From CAYMPH01 sp964392365 (GTDB lineage Bacteria; Spirochaetota; UBA4802; UBA5550), in assembly GCA_964392365.1 (NCBI GenBank), contig CAYMPH010000017.1, positions 1 to 64,000 on the forward strand: a stretch of DNA of 64,000 nucleotides. Direction: 5' to 3'. How positions within the stretch are numbered: the stretch's first letter is position 1; each line of letters opens with the position of its first letter. The translations under genes and the position numbers were made by a program. The notes under the pieces are model-generated. The model was not told where the DNA came from. It searched no databases and saw nothing but the letters and a program-made list of their open reading frames with translations. This document shows positions 52,162 to 61,098 of the stretch, one piece after another.

Positions 52162-52210
52162 TTATCAGACTGAACGTCAATAATTTTAGCTGCCTAAAAG
52201 ATTCAATCTG
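52162..52210. repeat. Dispersed non-coding repeat, copy 2
   Basis: Corresponds to 10583-10640: TTATCA, then GTCAATAATTTTA, then GCTGCCT..AAGATTCA. This copy is about 11 nt shorter in the middle. Confidence 0.5.
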
Positions 52211-52445
52211 TTTCTTTAACAGTAAATAATTTAAAAAAAATTGCTGTTATAATTAAGATTCCTGAAAAGAAAAGAAAAAGAAAGTATACTAATCAGAAAT
52301 TGCTTTTAAAATAACTGTTTAATTCTTATAACCGGCAATTATCTGTTTATCCTCCGATATATGATTAATCTTCTCTGAGTGCCTTCCTTTAAATATTGCA
52401 TTATTCAACTCTAAAGTAAAGACTCAATGAAAAGATATTTATTGC

Positions 52446-52502
52446 TTGACATGTGGAAATGATATAAAGTATGGCTTAATGATACTAAAAAGGTATCATT
52501 AA
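52446..52502 (+). promoter_or_regulatory. norB: norB promoter region with palindromic operator candidate
   Basis: TTGACA at 52446-52451 is a -35 candidate, with no good -10 at standard spacing. A perfect palindrome TTAATGATAC-taaaaag-GTATCATTAA (52476-52502) overlaps the expected transcription start, 22 nt before the norB ATG. Its length and AT-rich character suit an Rrf2-type (NsrR-like) repressor site, and an Rrf2 gene follows norB. Binding is inferred. Confidence 0.6.
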
Positions 52503-52524
52503 AAAATAATATTAGGAGGAAAGA

Positions 52525-54780
52525 ATGATTATACCAAAGTATGTTAAAGCAATTTTGCTAGCAGGGCTATTTGCGGTATTTGCAGTCCTGATCGCAGGAG
52601 GAATTCTCATTGATAATGAGAAGCCGCCTATTCCGTCATCTGTACTGACAGAAAAAGGGGATGTTCTTTTTACAGGAGAGGATATTCTTAAAGGACAGCA
52701 GATTTATTTCGCAAGAGGCGGCCAGCACATTGGAACTATCTGGGGGCATGGATCATATCTTGCGCCGGACTGGTCAGCAGATTATCTTCACAGACTTGCT
52801 GTTTATGCAGCAGGGAAACTGAACGGTTTAAAAGGACCGGATGCGCTTGCTTTTACTCAGAAGCAGCTGGACAGTATTGACGAGCCTACACGAGCTGCAT
52901 TATCTGCCCGTGTTAAAGCGGAACTCCGTAAAAACAGGTATGATGCAGCAACGCAAAAGCTTAGATATTCTGAAATACAGGTTGAGGGCTTCAGAATGCT
53001 TCAACAGTATTATACTTCATTATTCAATAAAGGTGATAACCATATCGGCGTTCCATCAAGAACAGTACGCAATGATAAAGAAGGCTATTACCTGAGCACA
53101 TTTTTTTCATGGCTATCATGGGCTGCAGTTACTCAAAGACCGGGAAAAGATGTATCATATACAACAAACTGGCCGTATGATCCGCTTGTAGGCAATACTC
53201 CTGAACCGACAATGCTGTTCTGGTCTATTATAAGCGTTGTACTGCTTGTTCTTTTTATAGGAATTGTTCTGTTTGTTTACAACCGTCTTAATATTCACGA
53301 TGATGAAAAGCTCAAGCCGGTTCTGGAAATAGACGAGCCTGCACCAAGTGCAAGCCAGAAAGCGACTCTGATATTTTTTGTTACAGCAATGGCACTTTTT
53401 GTATTACAGGTATTGTTCGGCTCATTGACAGGCCATTACACTCTTGAAGGCGGATTTATAGCAGGAATGAATATAGAAAAATTTCTGCCGTATCCTCTAT
53501 TGCGCACATGGCATCTCCAGCTTGCAGTTTACTGGATTGCAACCTGCTTTCTTGCAAGCGGACTTTTTATTGCACCGTCTGTTGGAAAAGAACCGAAATT
53601 CCAGTCAAAAGTTGTTTATATGCTTTTCGGTGCAATTGTTGTTGTAGTAGTCGGATCTCTGACAGGCAACTGGTTTTCAGTTCAGGGATTTTTCAGCAAC
53701 ACAGCGGATGCATTTAATTTCGGACATCAGGGATATGAATATATAGAACTCGGCCGTTTTTGGCAGCTATTGCTTATTTTGGGAATGATTATATGGCTTG
53801 GACTTGTATATACAGCTCTTAAGCCGGCATTGAAAGCTGAGAAAGATAAAGGCGGAATTACGCATCTATTCCTTTACAGTTCAATTACAATCCCGCTGTT
53901 TTACATGGCAGGATTGATGTATGGACATAAAACGCACGTTTCTGTAGCAGAATACTGGAGATGGTGGGTTGTACATCTATGGGTTGAGGGATTCTTTGAA
54001 GTGTTTGCCACAATCACACTCGGTTTTATTCTAACCAGAATAAAGGCTGTAAGTGAGAGAACAGCACTTATTACAATCTATATGGGACTCTCTTTATATC
54101 TTGGAGCAGGTGTTATCGGAACTTTCCACCATCTATACTGGAGCGGATCACCGATTCCTATCATCGCACTTGGTGCAGTATTTTCTGCTCTTGAAATTGT
54201 TCCGCTTACATTGCTCGGATTTGAGGCTGCATCAACAGTGGGCATTCTTAAACAGGGTGGAGAAAAGTATGCGTATAAGTGGCCTTTGATGTTTTTTCTC
54301 GCAGTTGCATTCTGGAATCTCATAGGCGCCGGAGTATTCGGTTTTCTTATCAACCCTCCGATTGTACTTTATTATATTCAGGGTCTAAATATGACACCGC
54401 TTCACGCTCATACAGCATTGTTCGGTGTTTACGGATTTCTGGGAATTGCGCTTATGCTTTTCTCAATGCGTCATATAGTTGTTAAGAGAGCCTGGTCAAA
54501 CTTCCTTTTGAAATGGAGTTTCTGGCTTTTAAACACAGGACTTATTTTAATGACAGTGCTTTCGCTGATACCGGCAGGTGTGTACCAGTTTATTATCGGA
54601 GTCAAACACGGCATGTGGTTTGCCCGCAGTCCGGAAGTCACTACAGGTGAATTCATTAGAACAACCGCTTATCTGCGAATTGTACCTGACGTAATATTTG
54701 CGTTAGGAAGCATTTTAATAGCAGTGTTTGTAATAAGAGCGGCAGTCATAACAATTATAGATAAAAAAAAGAAGGTCTGA
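52525..54780 (+). CDS. norB: Quinol-dependent nitric oxide reductase (qNOR)
   Basis: The 751-residue membrane enzyme reduces two NO to N2O with quinol electrons. It has the fused N-terminal extracytoplasmic domain typical of qNOR (residues about 35-230; GQQIYFARGGQHIGTIWGHG) and 12-13 further helices of the heme-copper-oxidase superfamily. Histidine ligand regions are visible: LRTWHLQLAVYWIATCFLAS, WRWWVVHLWVEGFFEVFATI (with the qNOR glutamates), GTFHHLYWSGSP and PLHAHTALFGVYGFLGIALM. AGGAGGA is well placed. It is the first gene of the rightward NO-defence unit. Confidence 0.96.
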   Translation: MIIPKYVKAILLAGLFAVFAVLIAGGILIDNEKPPIPSSVLTEKGDVLFTGEDILKGQQIYFARGGQHIGTIWGHGSYLAPDWSADYLHRLAVYAAGKLNGLKGPDALAFTQKQLDSIDEPTRAALSARVKAELRKNRYDAATQKLRYSEIQVEGFRMLQQYYTSLFNKGDNHIGVPSRTVRNDKEGYYLSTFFSWLSWAAVTQRPGKDVSYTTNWPYDPLVGNTPEPTMLFWSIISVVLLVLFIGIVLFVYNRLNIHDDEKLKPVLEIDEPAPSASQKATLIFFVTAMALFVLQVLFGSLTGHYTLEGGFIAGMNIEKFLPYPLLRTWHLQLAVYWIATCFLASGLFIAPSVGKEPKFQSKVVYMLFGAIVVVVVGSLTGNWFSVQGFFSNTADAFNFGHQGYEYIELGRFWQLLLILGMIIWLGLVYTALKPALKAEKDKGGITHLFLYSSITIPLFYMAGLMYGHKTHVSVAEYWRWWVVHLWVEGFFEVFATITLGFILTRIKAVSERTALITIYMGLSLYLGAGVIGTFHHLYWSGSPIPIIALGAVFSALEIVPLTLLGFEAASTVGILKQGGEKYAYKWPLMFFLAVAFWNLIGAGVFGFLINPPIVLYYIQGLNMTPLHAHTALFGVYGFLGIALMLFSMRHIVVKRAWSNFLLKWSFWLLNTGLILMTVLSLIPAGVYQFIIGVKHGMWFARSPEVTTGEFIRTTAYLRIVPDVIFALGSILIAVFVIRAAVITIIDKKKKV

Positions 54781-54809
54781 GTTGACAGAATTTTAATGAT
54801 ATGAAATTT

Positions 54810-54846
54810 ATATTATGTACGGCCGGAAACCGTTCGTACATAATAT
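54810..54846. promoter_or_regulatory. Long imperfect palindrome between norB and the Rrf2 gene
   Basis: Arms ATATTATGTACG / CGTACATAATAT (12 bp) plus an inner CGG-aaa-CCG. No T-run follows, so it is either a weak terminator or processing hairpin for norB, or an operator for the regulator gene 35 nt downstream. Confidence 0.5.
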
Positions 54847-54880
54847 ATTCAGTTAAATTTCTAATTTAAAAAGGGTATTT

Positions 54881-55273
54881 ATGAAACTTGTAACTAAAAA
54901 TACTGATTATGCCATTAGGGCGATTTCATATCTTGCTAAAAAAAACGGGCCTGTTGCTGTTTCTGACATGAGCAAAGCGCTTAAAATATCAGGACCGTTT
55001 TTAAGAAAAATTCTTCAGATACTCAGTAATGAAAAAATTCTTGCTTCACAGAAAGGGAAAAATGGCGGTTTCGTAATTGCCAGACCACTTGAAAAAATAA
55101 AGCTGACTGAGCTGATATTTATTTTTCAGGGACCAATAAGCTTAGGTGATTGCCTGATAAGAAAACATCCCTGTCCTGAAAAAGGGAGCTGTCTTCTCAG
55201 GGGCAATCTCACCAGGATAAAAACGCTTGTTGAGAAAGAATTAAATGCAATAACGCTGGATACTTTAATTTAA
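54881..55273 (+). CDS. Rrf2-family Fe-S transcriptional regulator (NsrR-like)
   Basis: The 130-residue protein has the Rrf2 winged helix (LVTKNTDYAIRAISYLAKKN; ISGPFLRKILQILSNEKILA; KGKNGGFVIARP) and the three cysteines that hold a cluster in NsrR and IscR (GDCLIRKHPCPEKGSCLLRG). Cys spacing x6 and x5 is close to NsrR. Its place between norB and the hemerythrin gene supports NO sensing, with repression of norB lifted when the cluster is nitrosylated. Confidence 0.88.
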   Translation: MKLVTKNTDYAIRAISYLAKKNGPVAVSDMSKALKISGPFLRKILQILSNEKILASQKGKNGGFVIARPLEKIKLTELIFIFQGPISLGDCLIRKHPCPEKGSCLLRGNLTRIKTLVEKELNAITLDTLI

Positions 55274-55284
55274 AGGTGATACAT

Positions 55285-56067
55285 ATGGAAGAATATTTAA
55301 ATATGGGGATAAAGGAAGTTATAAAAAGATTTCCCGAAGCTGCAGATTTATTGAATAAATTCAATATCGGATGCGCGCCATGCTCTGTTGGAACATGCCT
55401 TCTGAAAGATATAGTGAGCATACATTCTCTGGCTGAGGATGAGGAACGCGAACTTTTTACAGGGCTTGCAGAAATTATATTTCCCGGACAAAAAATAGAT
55501 CTTCCGGTAATTGAAAAAAAGCAAACTGTAAAAAGCGGGGAATTAACTTATTCACCTCCGGTAAAAAGTCTTGTGGATGAGCATAAACTGATTAAACGCC
55601 TTGTTGCACTCATCCCTGCAATAGCAGAAAAAACCGATCCTTCAACTGATGAAGGGCAGGTGATATATACAGGCATTGTTGATTTTATAAAAAGCTATGC
55701 TGACAGGTTTCATCATGCCAAGGAGGAGGATATACTTTTCAAATATTTTGATGAAGACACTGATATTATCAAGGCCATGCATAAGGATCATGCCAATGCC
55801 AGAGATCATGTTAAATCATTAGTTGAAGGTATTGAAAAGAAGGATAAGATTTTAATTGGTAATAATTTAATAAAATACGGGGAAATTCTTACAGAGCATA
55901 TAAAAAAAGAGGACGAAGTTCTTTATCCATGGATGGACAGAACTCTCACTACCAGGGAAGTGGGCGAGATGTATTCAAAATTTATTGCTATTGATAATGA
56001 TTTTGCTTTATTTGCAAAAAAATATGAAATGATGATACAAACCCTGGAAAAAAAATATAAAAGCTAA
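55285..56067 (+). CDS. ScdA/RIC-like hemerythrin-domain repair protein
   Basis: The N-terminal 60 residues are a ScdA_N/DUF1858-like domain with three cysteines (FNIGCAPCSVGTCLLKDIV). Residues about 85-245 form a hemerythrin-like four-helix di-iron domain (LVDEHKLIKRLVALI; FHHAKEEDILFKYFDED; MHKDHANARDHVKSL; EHIKKEDEVLYPWMD). Such proteins repair iron-sulfur centres damaged by NO or oxidants. ATG 55285 with AAAGGTG is chosen over the GTG at 55276, which lies in that site. It lies 11 nt after the Rrf2 gene. Confidence 0.85.
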   Translation: MEEYLNMGIKEVIKRFPEAADLLNKFNIGCAPCSVGTCLLKDIVSIHSLAEDEERELFTGLAEIIFPGQKIDLPVIEKKQTVKSGELTYSPPVKSLVDEHKLIKRLVALIPAIAEKTDPSTDEGQVIYTGIVDFIKSYADRFHHAKEEDILFKYFDEDTDIIKAMHKDHANARDHVKSLVEGIEKKDKILIGNNLIKYGEILTEHIKKEDEVLYPWMDRTLTTREVGEMYSKFIAIDNDFALFAKKYEMMIQTLEKKYKS

Positions 56068-56079
56068 GGAGAAAAAATT

Positions 56080-56535
56080 ATGGAATGCCCGGGATCACAA
56101 ACACTAGTGTTTGATAAAAATAAAACAGATAACGAATCAACTGGAAGCATTAAATCGCAATTAAATCAGTGGCCGGTTCAGCTTCACCTGATATCGCCGA
56201 CTGCACCTTATTATCAGGGAGCGGATGTAGTTCTTACTGCAGATTGTGTGGCTTATGCACTTGGCGGATATCATCAGAATTATCTGAAAGGCAAATCAAT
56301 TGCAATCGCATGCCCAAAACTTGATGAAGGCCAGGAAATTTACACGGATAAAATTACTTCATGGATTGATGATGCAAGAATAAACACTCTAACAATAATG
56401 ATAATGCAGGTACCCTGCTGCTCAGGTCTTCAGCAGCTGGCCATTGATGCAATGCGTAATGCTAAGAGAAAAATTCCGGTAAAATCTATAGTAGTGGGAC
56501 TTCAGGGAGATATCCTGCATGAGGATTGGATTTAA
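56080..56535 (+). CDS. Iron-sulfur oxidoreductase C-terminal domain, lacking the ferredoxin part
   Basis: The 151-residue protein corresponds to the C-terminal domain of bacterial '4Fe-4S ferredoxin/iron-sulfur cluster-binding oxidoreductase' proteins: MECPGSQ, LNQWPVQLHLISPTAPYY, ADVVLTADCVAYALGGYHQN, IACPKLDEGQEIYTDKI and MQVPCCSGLQQLAIDAM. Those proteins normally carry an N-terminal ferredoxin domain of about 70-80 residues, absent here. The start is supported by AAGGAG, so it is a genuine stand-alone form rather than a frameshifted one. Its cysteines (CPGS, DC, CP, PCC) may bind metal. It is in the NO operon. Confidence 0.75.
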   Translation: MECPGSQTLVFDKNKTDNESTGSIKSQLNQWPVQLHLISPTAPYYQGADVVLTADCVAYALGGYHQNYLKGKSIAIACPKLDEGQEIYTDKITSWIDDARINTLTIMIMQVPCCSGLQQLAIDAMRNAKRKIPVKSIVVGLQGDILHEDWI

Positions 56536-56624
56536 GTATAATTATAAAAGATCAAGTTAAACTCGACAGACTTGAGAATCAATGCAAGCTATTTTGAAGT
56601 AAAGTAAAAAAAGTTCCTATTGGG

Positions 56625-56657
56625 TCAACTACCCCCACCTCTTGTGGGAGTAGTTGA
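56625..56657 (+). terminator. Hairpin ending the NO operon
   Basis: TCAACTAC-c-CCCAC / GTGGG-a-GTAGTTGA around loop CTCTT; followed by GATTTTATC. It is 90 nt after the preceding stop. It is stable, but its T-run is short. Confidence 0.6.
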
Positions 56658-56682
56658 TTTTATCTGTATATGCTGATATTTC

Positions 56683-56712
56683 TTGACATGTTAACTAGAT
56701 TAGAAATATTTT
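56683..56712 (+). promoter_or_regulatory. Promoter candidate for the NapH-like gene
   Basis: TTGACA (56683-56688), 18-nt spacer, TATTTT (56707-56712). The -35 context CTTGACATGT is the same as that before norB (52445-52454). Confidence 0.5.
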
Positions 56713-56803
56713 TTATTGAAACATGAAAAAGGTTGAGCAATAAATTGTAACACCTTTTTCATAATAAAGATTTTAGAAATAACAAACAAGCCAAGTGGTT
56801 TTA

Positions 56804-57775
56804 ATGAAAAAAATATATCCATCTTTTATTTCTGTACTGCTAACTGTATTTATACTTCTGATAATCCGTGTTAAGATTGTACGGCCAATGCTCCTTGCTG
56901 ACCTTTTTATCTATGGAAGCGGCATTATCGAAGCAGTTTTACTTGCAATCTATGCAGGATTCATCACATGGAAAATGCTTGAATTATCTGAATCGTCTAA
57001 ATGGCGGATTAGAATATGGACATTCTTTTCAGTTGTGTTCTTTACTCAGTTCCTGCTCGGCATCTTTGTATCAGATGTTTTTTTAATGTCCGGGAAGCTT
57101 CACGTTCCTGTTCCAATGGTAATTATGGCAGGTCCTGTTTTCAGAGGTGATGGGTTTTTTATGCCGATACTCCTTTTATCCACAATAGTTTTAACCGGTC
57201 CGGCCTGGTGCAGTTATCTCTGCTATATAGGTTCCTGGGATGCAATAGCATCCAATTCAAAAAAACGGCCTGTTGGAAATGTTGGAAACAGATTCGTTAT
57301 AAGATCCGGAATAACAATTGTCCTTATATCAGCAGCTTTAATTTTAAGAATTACCAAAACTGCGCCTGTTTATGCAGCTTATCTTGCAGTTTCTTTCGGC
57401 CTGATTGGAGTTTTAATCATGATTGTTTATTCAAGCAGAAAAGGAATAATGGTAAACTGTATTGCATGGTGTCCGATTGGAATTTTCACTACCGTACTTG
57501 GACGGATATCTCCTTTCAGGATTTCATTTAATGATAACTGTTCTTCATGCGGTGTTTGTACATCAAGCTGCAGGTACGATTCACTTCGTCCGTCCGATAT
57601 CAGCAATAAAAAACCTGGTCTTACGTGCACTCTGTGCGGTGACTGCATTGCATCCTGTCACGGGAAAAGCCTGCAATACAGTTTCGGTCAATTTAGAGGA
57701 GACAAAGTGAGAATTTTTTTCATAGTGCTTATTGTAGTGACTCACTCTGTATTTCTCGGTCTTGCAAGGATTTAA
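56804..57775 (+). CDS. NapH/NosR-type membrane ferredoxin
   Basis: The 323-residue protein has about six transmembrane helices, two membrane-associated cysteine pairs (TGPAWCSYLCYIGSWD, NCIAWCPIGIF) and two C-terminal [4Fe-4S] motifs (CSSCGVCTSSC and CTLCGDCIASC). This is the architecture of NapH/NosR/CcoG-like electron-transfer proteins. It could feed electrons from the quinone pool to a periplasmic or NO-related reductase. ATG 56804 is used; an in-frame GTG lies at 56795. Its last 15 residues lie in DNA shared with the decayed copy at 50 kb and overlap the convergent GGDEF gene by 47 nt. Confidence 0.82.
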   Translation: MKKIYPSFISVLLTVFILLIIRVKIVRPMLLADLFIYGSGIIEAVLLAIYAGFITWKMLELSESSKWRIRIWTFFSVVFFTQFLLGIFVSDVFLMSGKLHVPVPMVIMAGPVFRGDGFFMPILLLSTIVLTGPAWCSYLCYIGSWDAIASNSKKRPVGNVGNRFVIRSGITIVLISAALILRITKTAPVYAAYLAVSFGLIGVLIMIVYSSRKGIMVNCIAWCPIGIFTTVLGRISPFRISFNDNCSSCGVCTSSCRYDSLRPSDISNKKPGLTCTLCGDCIASCHGKSLQYSFGQFRGDKVRIFFIVLIVVTHSVFLGLARI

Positions 57776-59027
57776 CATCTGCGATAACAACTCTGTTGCG
57801 GCCGCCTCTTTTCGCGCGATATAAAGCATCATCTGCCATTTTCAGCAGCGTGTCAGTATTATCAATAGACTCTGTTTTTCCGCGCATTGAAGCAACCCCA
57901 ATGCTGATAGTCATGCTGACGGTTTTTCCGGGCTCGAATTCGACTTTACGGTTTTCAATAAAGGCTCTTATCTTTTCAGCGACATTTGCTGATGATTCTT
58001 TTTCATCAGGTATAATAATTAGAAATTCCTCTCCGCCAAAGCGTCCTACAAAATCAGATTTCCTGCAGTTTATTTTCATCCAGTCGGATAAATGACGAAG
58101 TACTTCATCTCCTGCGAGATGTCCGTATGCATCGTTTATCGGCTTGAAATAATCAATATCTATCATTACACATGTAAGCGGAGTATTGTAACGCTGGGAG
58201 CGGCCAAATTCTTCATTGAATATTTCAAGTATTTTCCTTCGATTGAATAAGCCTGTTAATTCGTCGTGAGTAGCCTGGTCTTCAATTTTTTTGTAAGCAT
58301 CACTAAGTTTGACTAATAACCTTGTCAGCATAAAATATATAATCAAAATCAGAATAGTAGCAGTAAGAATTCCCAGAAAAATTAGAATAATCCTCTGCTG
58401 ATCCATAGTTTTTTTTACATCGTTAATATTGAAAGTTACACTTATCCCGCCACGGATGTCTCCAACCTTGTATCCCTGCTTTTCATGGCATTGCATACAG
58501 CTTTTTTCAACATTAAGAGGAGCCATGTATCTGTAAAATGAATTTCCGTTTATATCAGCTGTTGTAAATACCTCCTTTTCACCTTTTTCAAAACGCATCA
58601 GAGCATCTTTTTCAAAATTATCTGCAATGTTATTAGGATTCAGAGGTTTATTGCTTGTGATATTAAAAGTAAATAGTCCGTCTTTTTGTGCAAGTTCAGA
58701 TATTTCCCTGGTCATCAGTGCAGGATTTTTTTTAGTATATATTTTTCCGTCGCAGGTGCGCACATCGGGATTTTCAAGATACGGGTTGGAAGTTACGCCC
58801 TGGGTTTTTTCAACCAGAACCCCTCCAAATGAAGCATTCCATCTTCTGGTAAGAACTATCTGATTGAAGTGCGACCTGGCTCTTGAAAGAATCTCATGCT
58901 TTATCAGTTTATCGTTTTGAATAACTGTTCCAATGAATACGCCCATAATAAACAGGATTATTACCAGACTGATATTGATTGTAAACCTTATCCAGACATT
59001 TGATTTTAAAAATTCAATCCGCTTCAT
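57729..59027 (-). CDS. Diguanylate cyclase with heme-binding DUF3365 sensor
   Basis: The 432-residue protein has an N-terminal helix (FTINISLVIILFIMGVFIGT) and a periplasmic Tll0287/DUF3365-type domain (about 35-200) with one c-type heme site (CMQCHEKQGYKVGDIRGGIS). A second transmembrane helix (ILIFLGILTATILILIIYFM) and a GGDEF domain follow. The active site is GGEEF and the inhibitory I-site is RKSD exactly five residues before it. It should make c-di-GMP in response to a redox or gas (NO/O2) signal at the heme. It is convergent with the NapH-like gene at the end of the NO region. Confidence 0.9.
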   Translation of the reverse strand: MKRIEFLKSNVWIRFTINISLVIILFIMGVFIGTVIQNDKLIKHEILSRARSHFNQIVLTRRWNASFGGVLVEKTQGVTSNPYLENPDVRTCDGKIYTKKNPALMTREISELAQKDGLFTFNITSNKPLNPNNIADNFEKDALMRFEKGEKEVFTTADINGNSFYRYMAPLNVEKSCMQCHEKQGYKVGDIRGGISVTFNINDVKKTMDQQRIILIFLGILTATILILIIYFMLTRLLVKLSDAYKKIEDQATHDELTGLFNRRKILEIFNEEFGRSQRYNTPLTCVMIDIDYFKPINDAYGHLAGDEVLRHLSDWMKINCRKSDFVGRFGGEEFLIIIPDEKESSANVAEKIRAFIENRKVEFEPGKTVSMTISIGVASMRGKTESIDNTDTLLKMADDALYRAKRGGRNRVVIADVKSLQDREIQSESLQ

Positions 59028-59240
59028 TTATTATTTCTCCGGTACTGTTAGAATTGATTTTTCTTATTTATAAGATATATTGAGTGTTTAAATGTATCTA
59101 CAATTTACATAGATAAATTTATTTGTCAAGGATGAAGTTATTAATAATAATTAACCTGTTTTGATCTAGATAAAAACAGGTTAATACATTACAGATATTT
59201 GAAAGTAAATTAAAGGGGTGCCGGACTTGTAATATTTTAG

Positions 59241-60986
59241 CTATTTACTTATAATTTTAATCTCCGCCCGCCTGTTTAAGCTGCTTGCGTATCTGCTTTT
59301 TGATTTAACTGCAGAATGTCTTGATCCTGCACCAATGACTTTAATTCTGCATGGATCGATTCCCATTTTCAGGAGATATCTTTGAATTGAAAGCGCTCTG
59401 AAATAGCTTAACCTGATATTTGATTCAGGCTTTCCCCATCTATCAGCATGGCCGGTTATTGATATTCGAATTTTTTCATCATCTCTTAATGTTTCAACAA
59501 GTTTCTGAAGTTTTGGTATTTCGTTCAGCCTTAGTTTTGATGAATTGAATGAAAAATATATCGGCTTAAAACCATTGCCGTTATTATTTTCTTTAATGGG
59601 GCGGATTATTTCATTTTCATCATCTGTTTTTTTTATTTTTTCTTTTTTAATGACAATTTCTTTTTCTTCGGGTTCCACTTTTTTTTCAGGCTCTGTTTTC
59701 TTTTCAACATTGCTGAACTCAGGAATAAGTTTTATTGTTATGCTGTTGGCCTGGCCTTTATCTATAGCATGACTTTTACGGTATGTTTCATATCCGGTTT
59801 TAAATACTTCAGTATAAATCCAGGATGTTTTCGGCCCTGCGCTGATTCTTATTTTTCCGTCAGAGTCTGTTTTTTTTGAAACAGTATCATCGGGATCCGC
59901 ATCCGGGTTTTTTGAGTTTACGAATCCTATGCGCGTTGTTCCAGTAAGTGATTTGCCTGTTTCGGAATTTATCAGTTCAATTACAATTGAAGAGTTTGCC
60001 GTAGATATAATTTCAGCCTGTTTTTTCTTTTCAGGCTCAACAGCTTCTTCGCGTTTTTTCTGTTTCTTTACTTCATCCGGAACTTCCGCATAATAAATGT
60101 CGTATCCGCCGTAACCGCCTGATCTGCTTGAACAGAAATAAATCATATCACCGACTTCTGTTAAAAACATATCATTTTCATCGGAATTTATTTTGGAACC
60201 GAGATTTACCGCTTCACCGAATTTTCCATCAACATATGAAACAAAATAGAGATCCCATCCGCCATAACCGCCTTTTCTCATTGATGAAAAATAAAAACCG
60301 GCTCTATTATTCGATGGAACCAGTCCAAGATCATAATTGCCTGTATTTACTGGAGCCGGCAGTTCCTCAACTTCTGAATATTCACCATTGGCAAATGTTG
60401 CCTTCATGATTTTGGCCCGTTTAATGTTTCTGTAAGGCCACCTTGAAAAATACAGTGTTGATCTGTCAGGGCTTAATGATGGAGAGCGTTCATTCAATGT
60501 TGTGTTTACATCGCCTTTGATGGGAACAGGTTTTGACCAGTGCCCGTCAATCAGATTGGAAATGTATATATCGTAAGTTACTCTTGAAGATCCGTCATCA
60601 GAGACATGAGGACGCAGGCTTTCTTTTCTGTCTGATGAAAAAAGCAGTACATCGCCCTCAGGAGTTATAAAAGGGGTTTCGTCATTATCTTTGGAATTAA
60701 TTTCATTCATGAATTCAGGTTCAGTCCATTTGCCTTTTCTGAAGTATGATATATATATGTTGTGTGAATCCTCTTTTTCGGTTTTTGAGCTGAACACCAT
60801 TGTTTTTCCGTCTGCAGTAATGGACGGGGAGAAGTCATCGCCGCTGGAATTGATTACAGAACCGAGATTCATAACCTTATCAACATTAATAGAATCTTTT
60901 GATTCTATTTTACTTTTGATGATAAATCCGCCGATTACAACAATAGATACAGCAAGAATTATAATATAATAGCGCGATTTGAACAT
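59241..60986 (-). CDS. OmpA-family protein with PD40 beta-propeller repeats
   Basis: The 581-residue protein has an N-terminal signal anchor (YYIIILAVSIVVIGGFIIKS) and four to five PD40/WD40-like propeller repeats (FSPSITADGKTMVFSS, DETPFITPEGDVLLFSS, RSPSLSPDRSTLYFSRW, DLGLVPSNNRAGFYFSS, GGYGGYDIYYAEV). A carboxypeptidase-regulatory-like segment (SDGKIRISAGPKTSWIYTEV) and a Lys/Glu-rich linker come next. The OmpA C-terminal peptidoglycan-binding domain ends the protein (GHADRWGKPESNIRLSYFRA; RIKVIGAGSR; NRRAEI). It links envelope and cell wall. Confidence 0.88.
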   Translation of the reverse strand: MFKSRYYIIILAVSIVVIGGFIIKSKIESKDSINVDKVMNLGSVINSSGDDFSPSITADGKTMVFSSKTEKEDSHNIYISYFRKGKWTEPEFMNEINSKDNDETPFITPEGDVLLFSSDRKESLRPHVSDDGSSRVTYDIYISNLIDGHWSKPVPIKGDVNTTLNERSPSLSPDRSTLYFSRWPYRNIKRAKIMKATFANGEYSEVEELPAPVNTGNYDLGLVPSNNRAGFYFSSMRKGGYGGWDLYFVSYVDGKFGEAVNLGSKINSDENDMFLTEVGDMIYFCSSRSGGYGGYDIYYAEVPDEVKKQKKREEAVEPEKKKQAEIISTANSSIVIELINSETGKSLTGTTRIGFVNSKNPDADPDDTVSKKTDSDGKIRISAGPKTSWIYTEVFKTGYETYRKSHAIDKGQANSITIKLIPEFSNVEKKTEPEKKVEPEEKEIVIKKEKIKKTDDENEIIRPIKENNNGNGFKPIYFSFNSSKLRLNEIPKLQKLVETLRDDEKIRISITGHADRWGKPESNIRLSYFRALSIQRYLLKMGIDPCRIKVIGAGSRHSAVKSKSRYASSLNRRAEIKIISK

Positions 60987-61064
60987 AGTTTTATCCAGTG
61001 TTTTAATGTATGTTTCTTCTTATATATTATCGATTGGCTGATGATATTTCTTCAATATTAAATA

Positions 61065-61092
61065 TTGACACAGAAATGCTTATTTATAAATT
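61065..61092 (+). promoter_or_regulatory. mtaB: Promoter close to the mtaB start
   Basis: TTGACA (61065-61070), 16-nt spacer, TAAATT (61087-61092). The ATG lies 7 nt after the -10, and no ribosome-binding site is present, so mtaB may be translated from a leaderless message. Confidence 0.45.
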
Positions 61093-61098
61093 TAATTT

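Larger units (their letters stand above)
51984..52524. other. 541-bp divergent regulatory region (DUF438 / norB)
   Basis: No gene is visible. A TTGACA (complement of 52065-52070) can serve the leftward DUF438 gene. A second (52446-52451) plus a palindrome serve norB. A copy of the dispersed repeat lies at 52162-52210. The middle is AT-rich without further structure that I can see. Confidence 0.6.
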
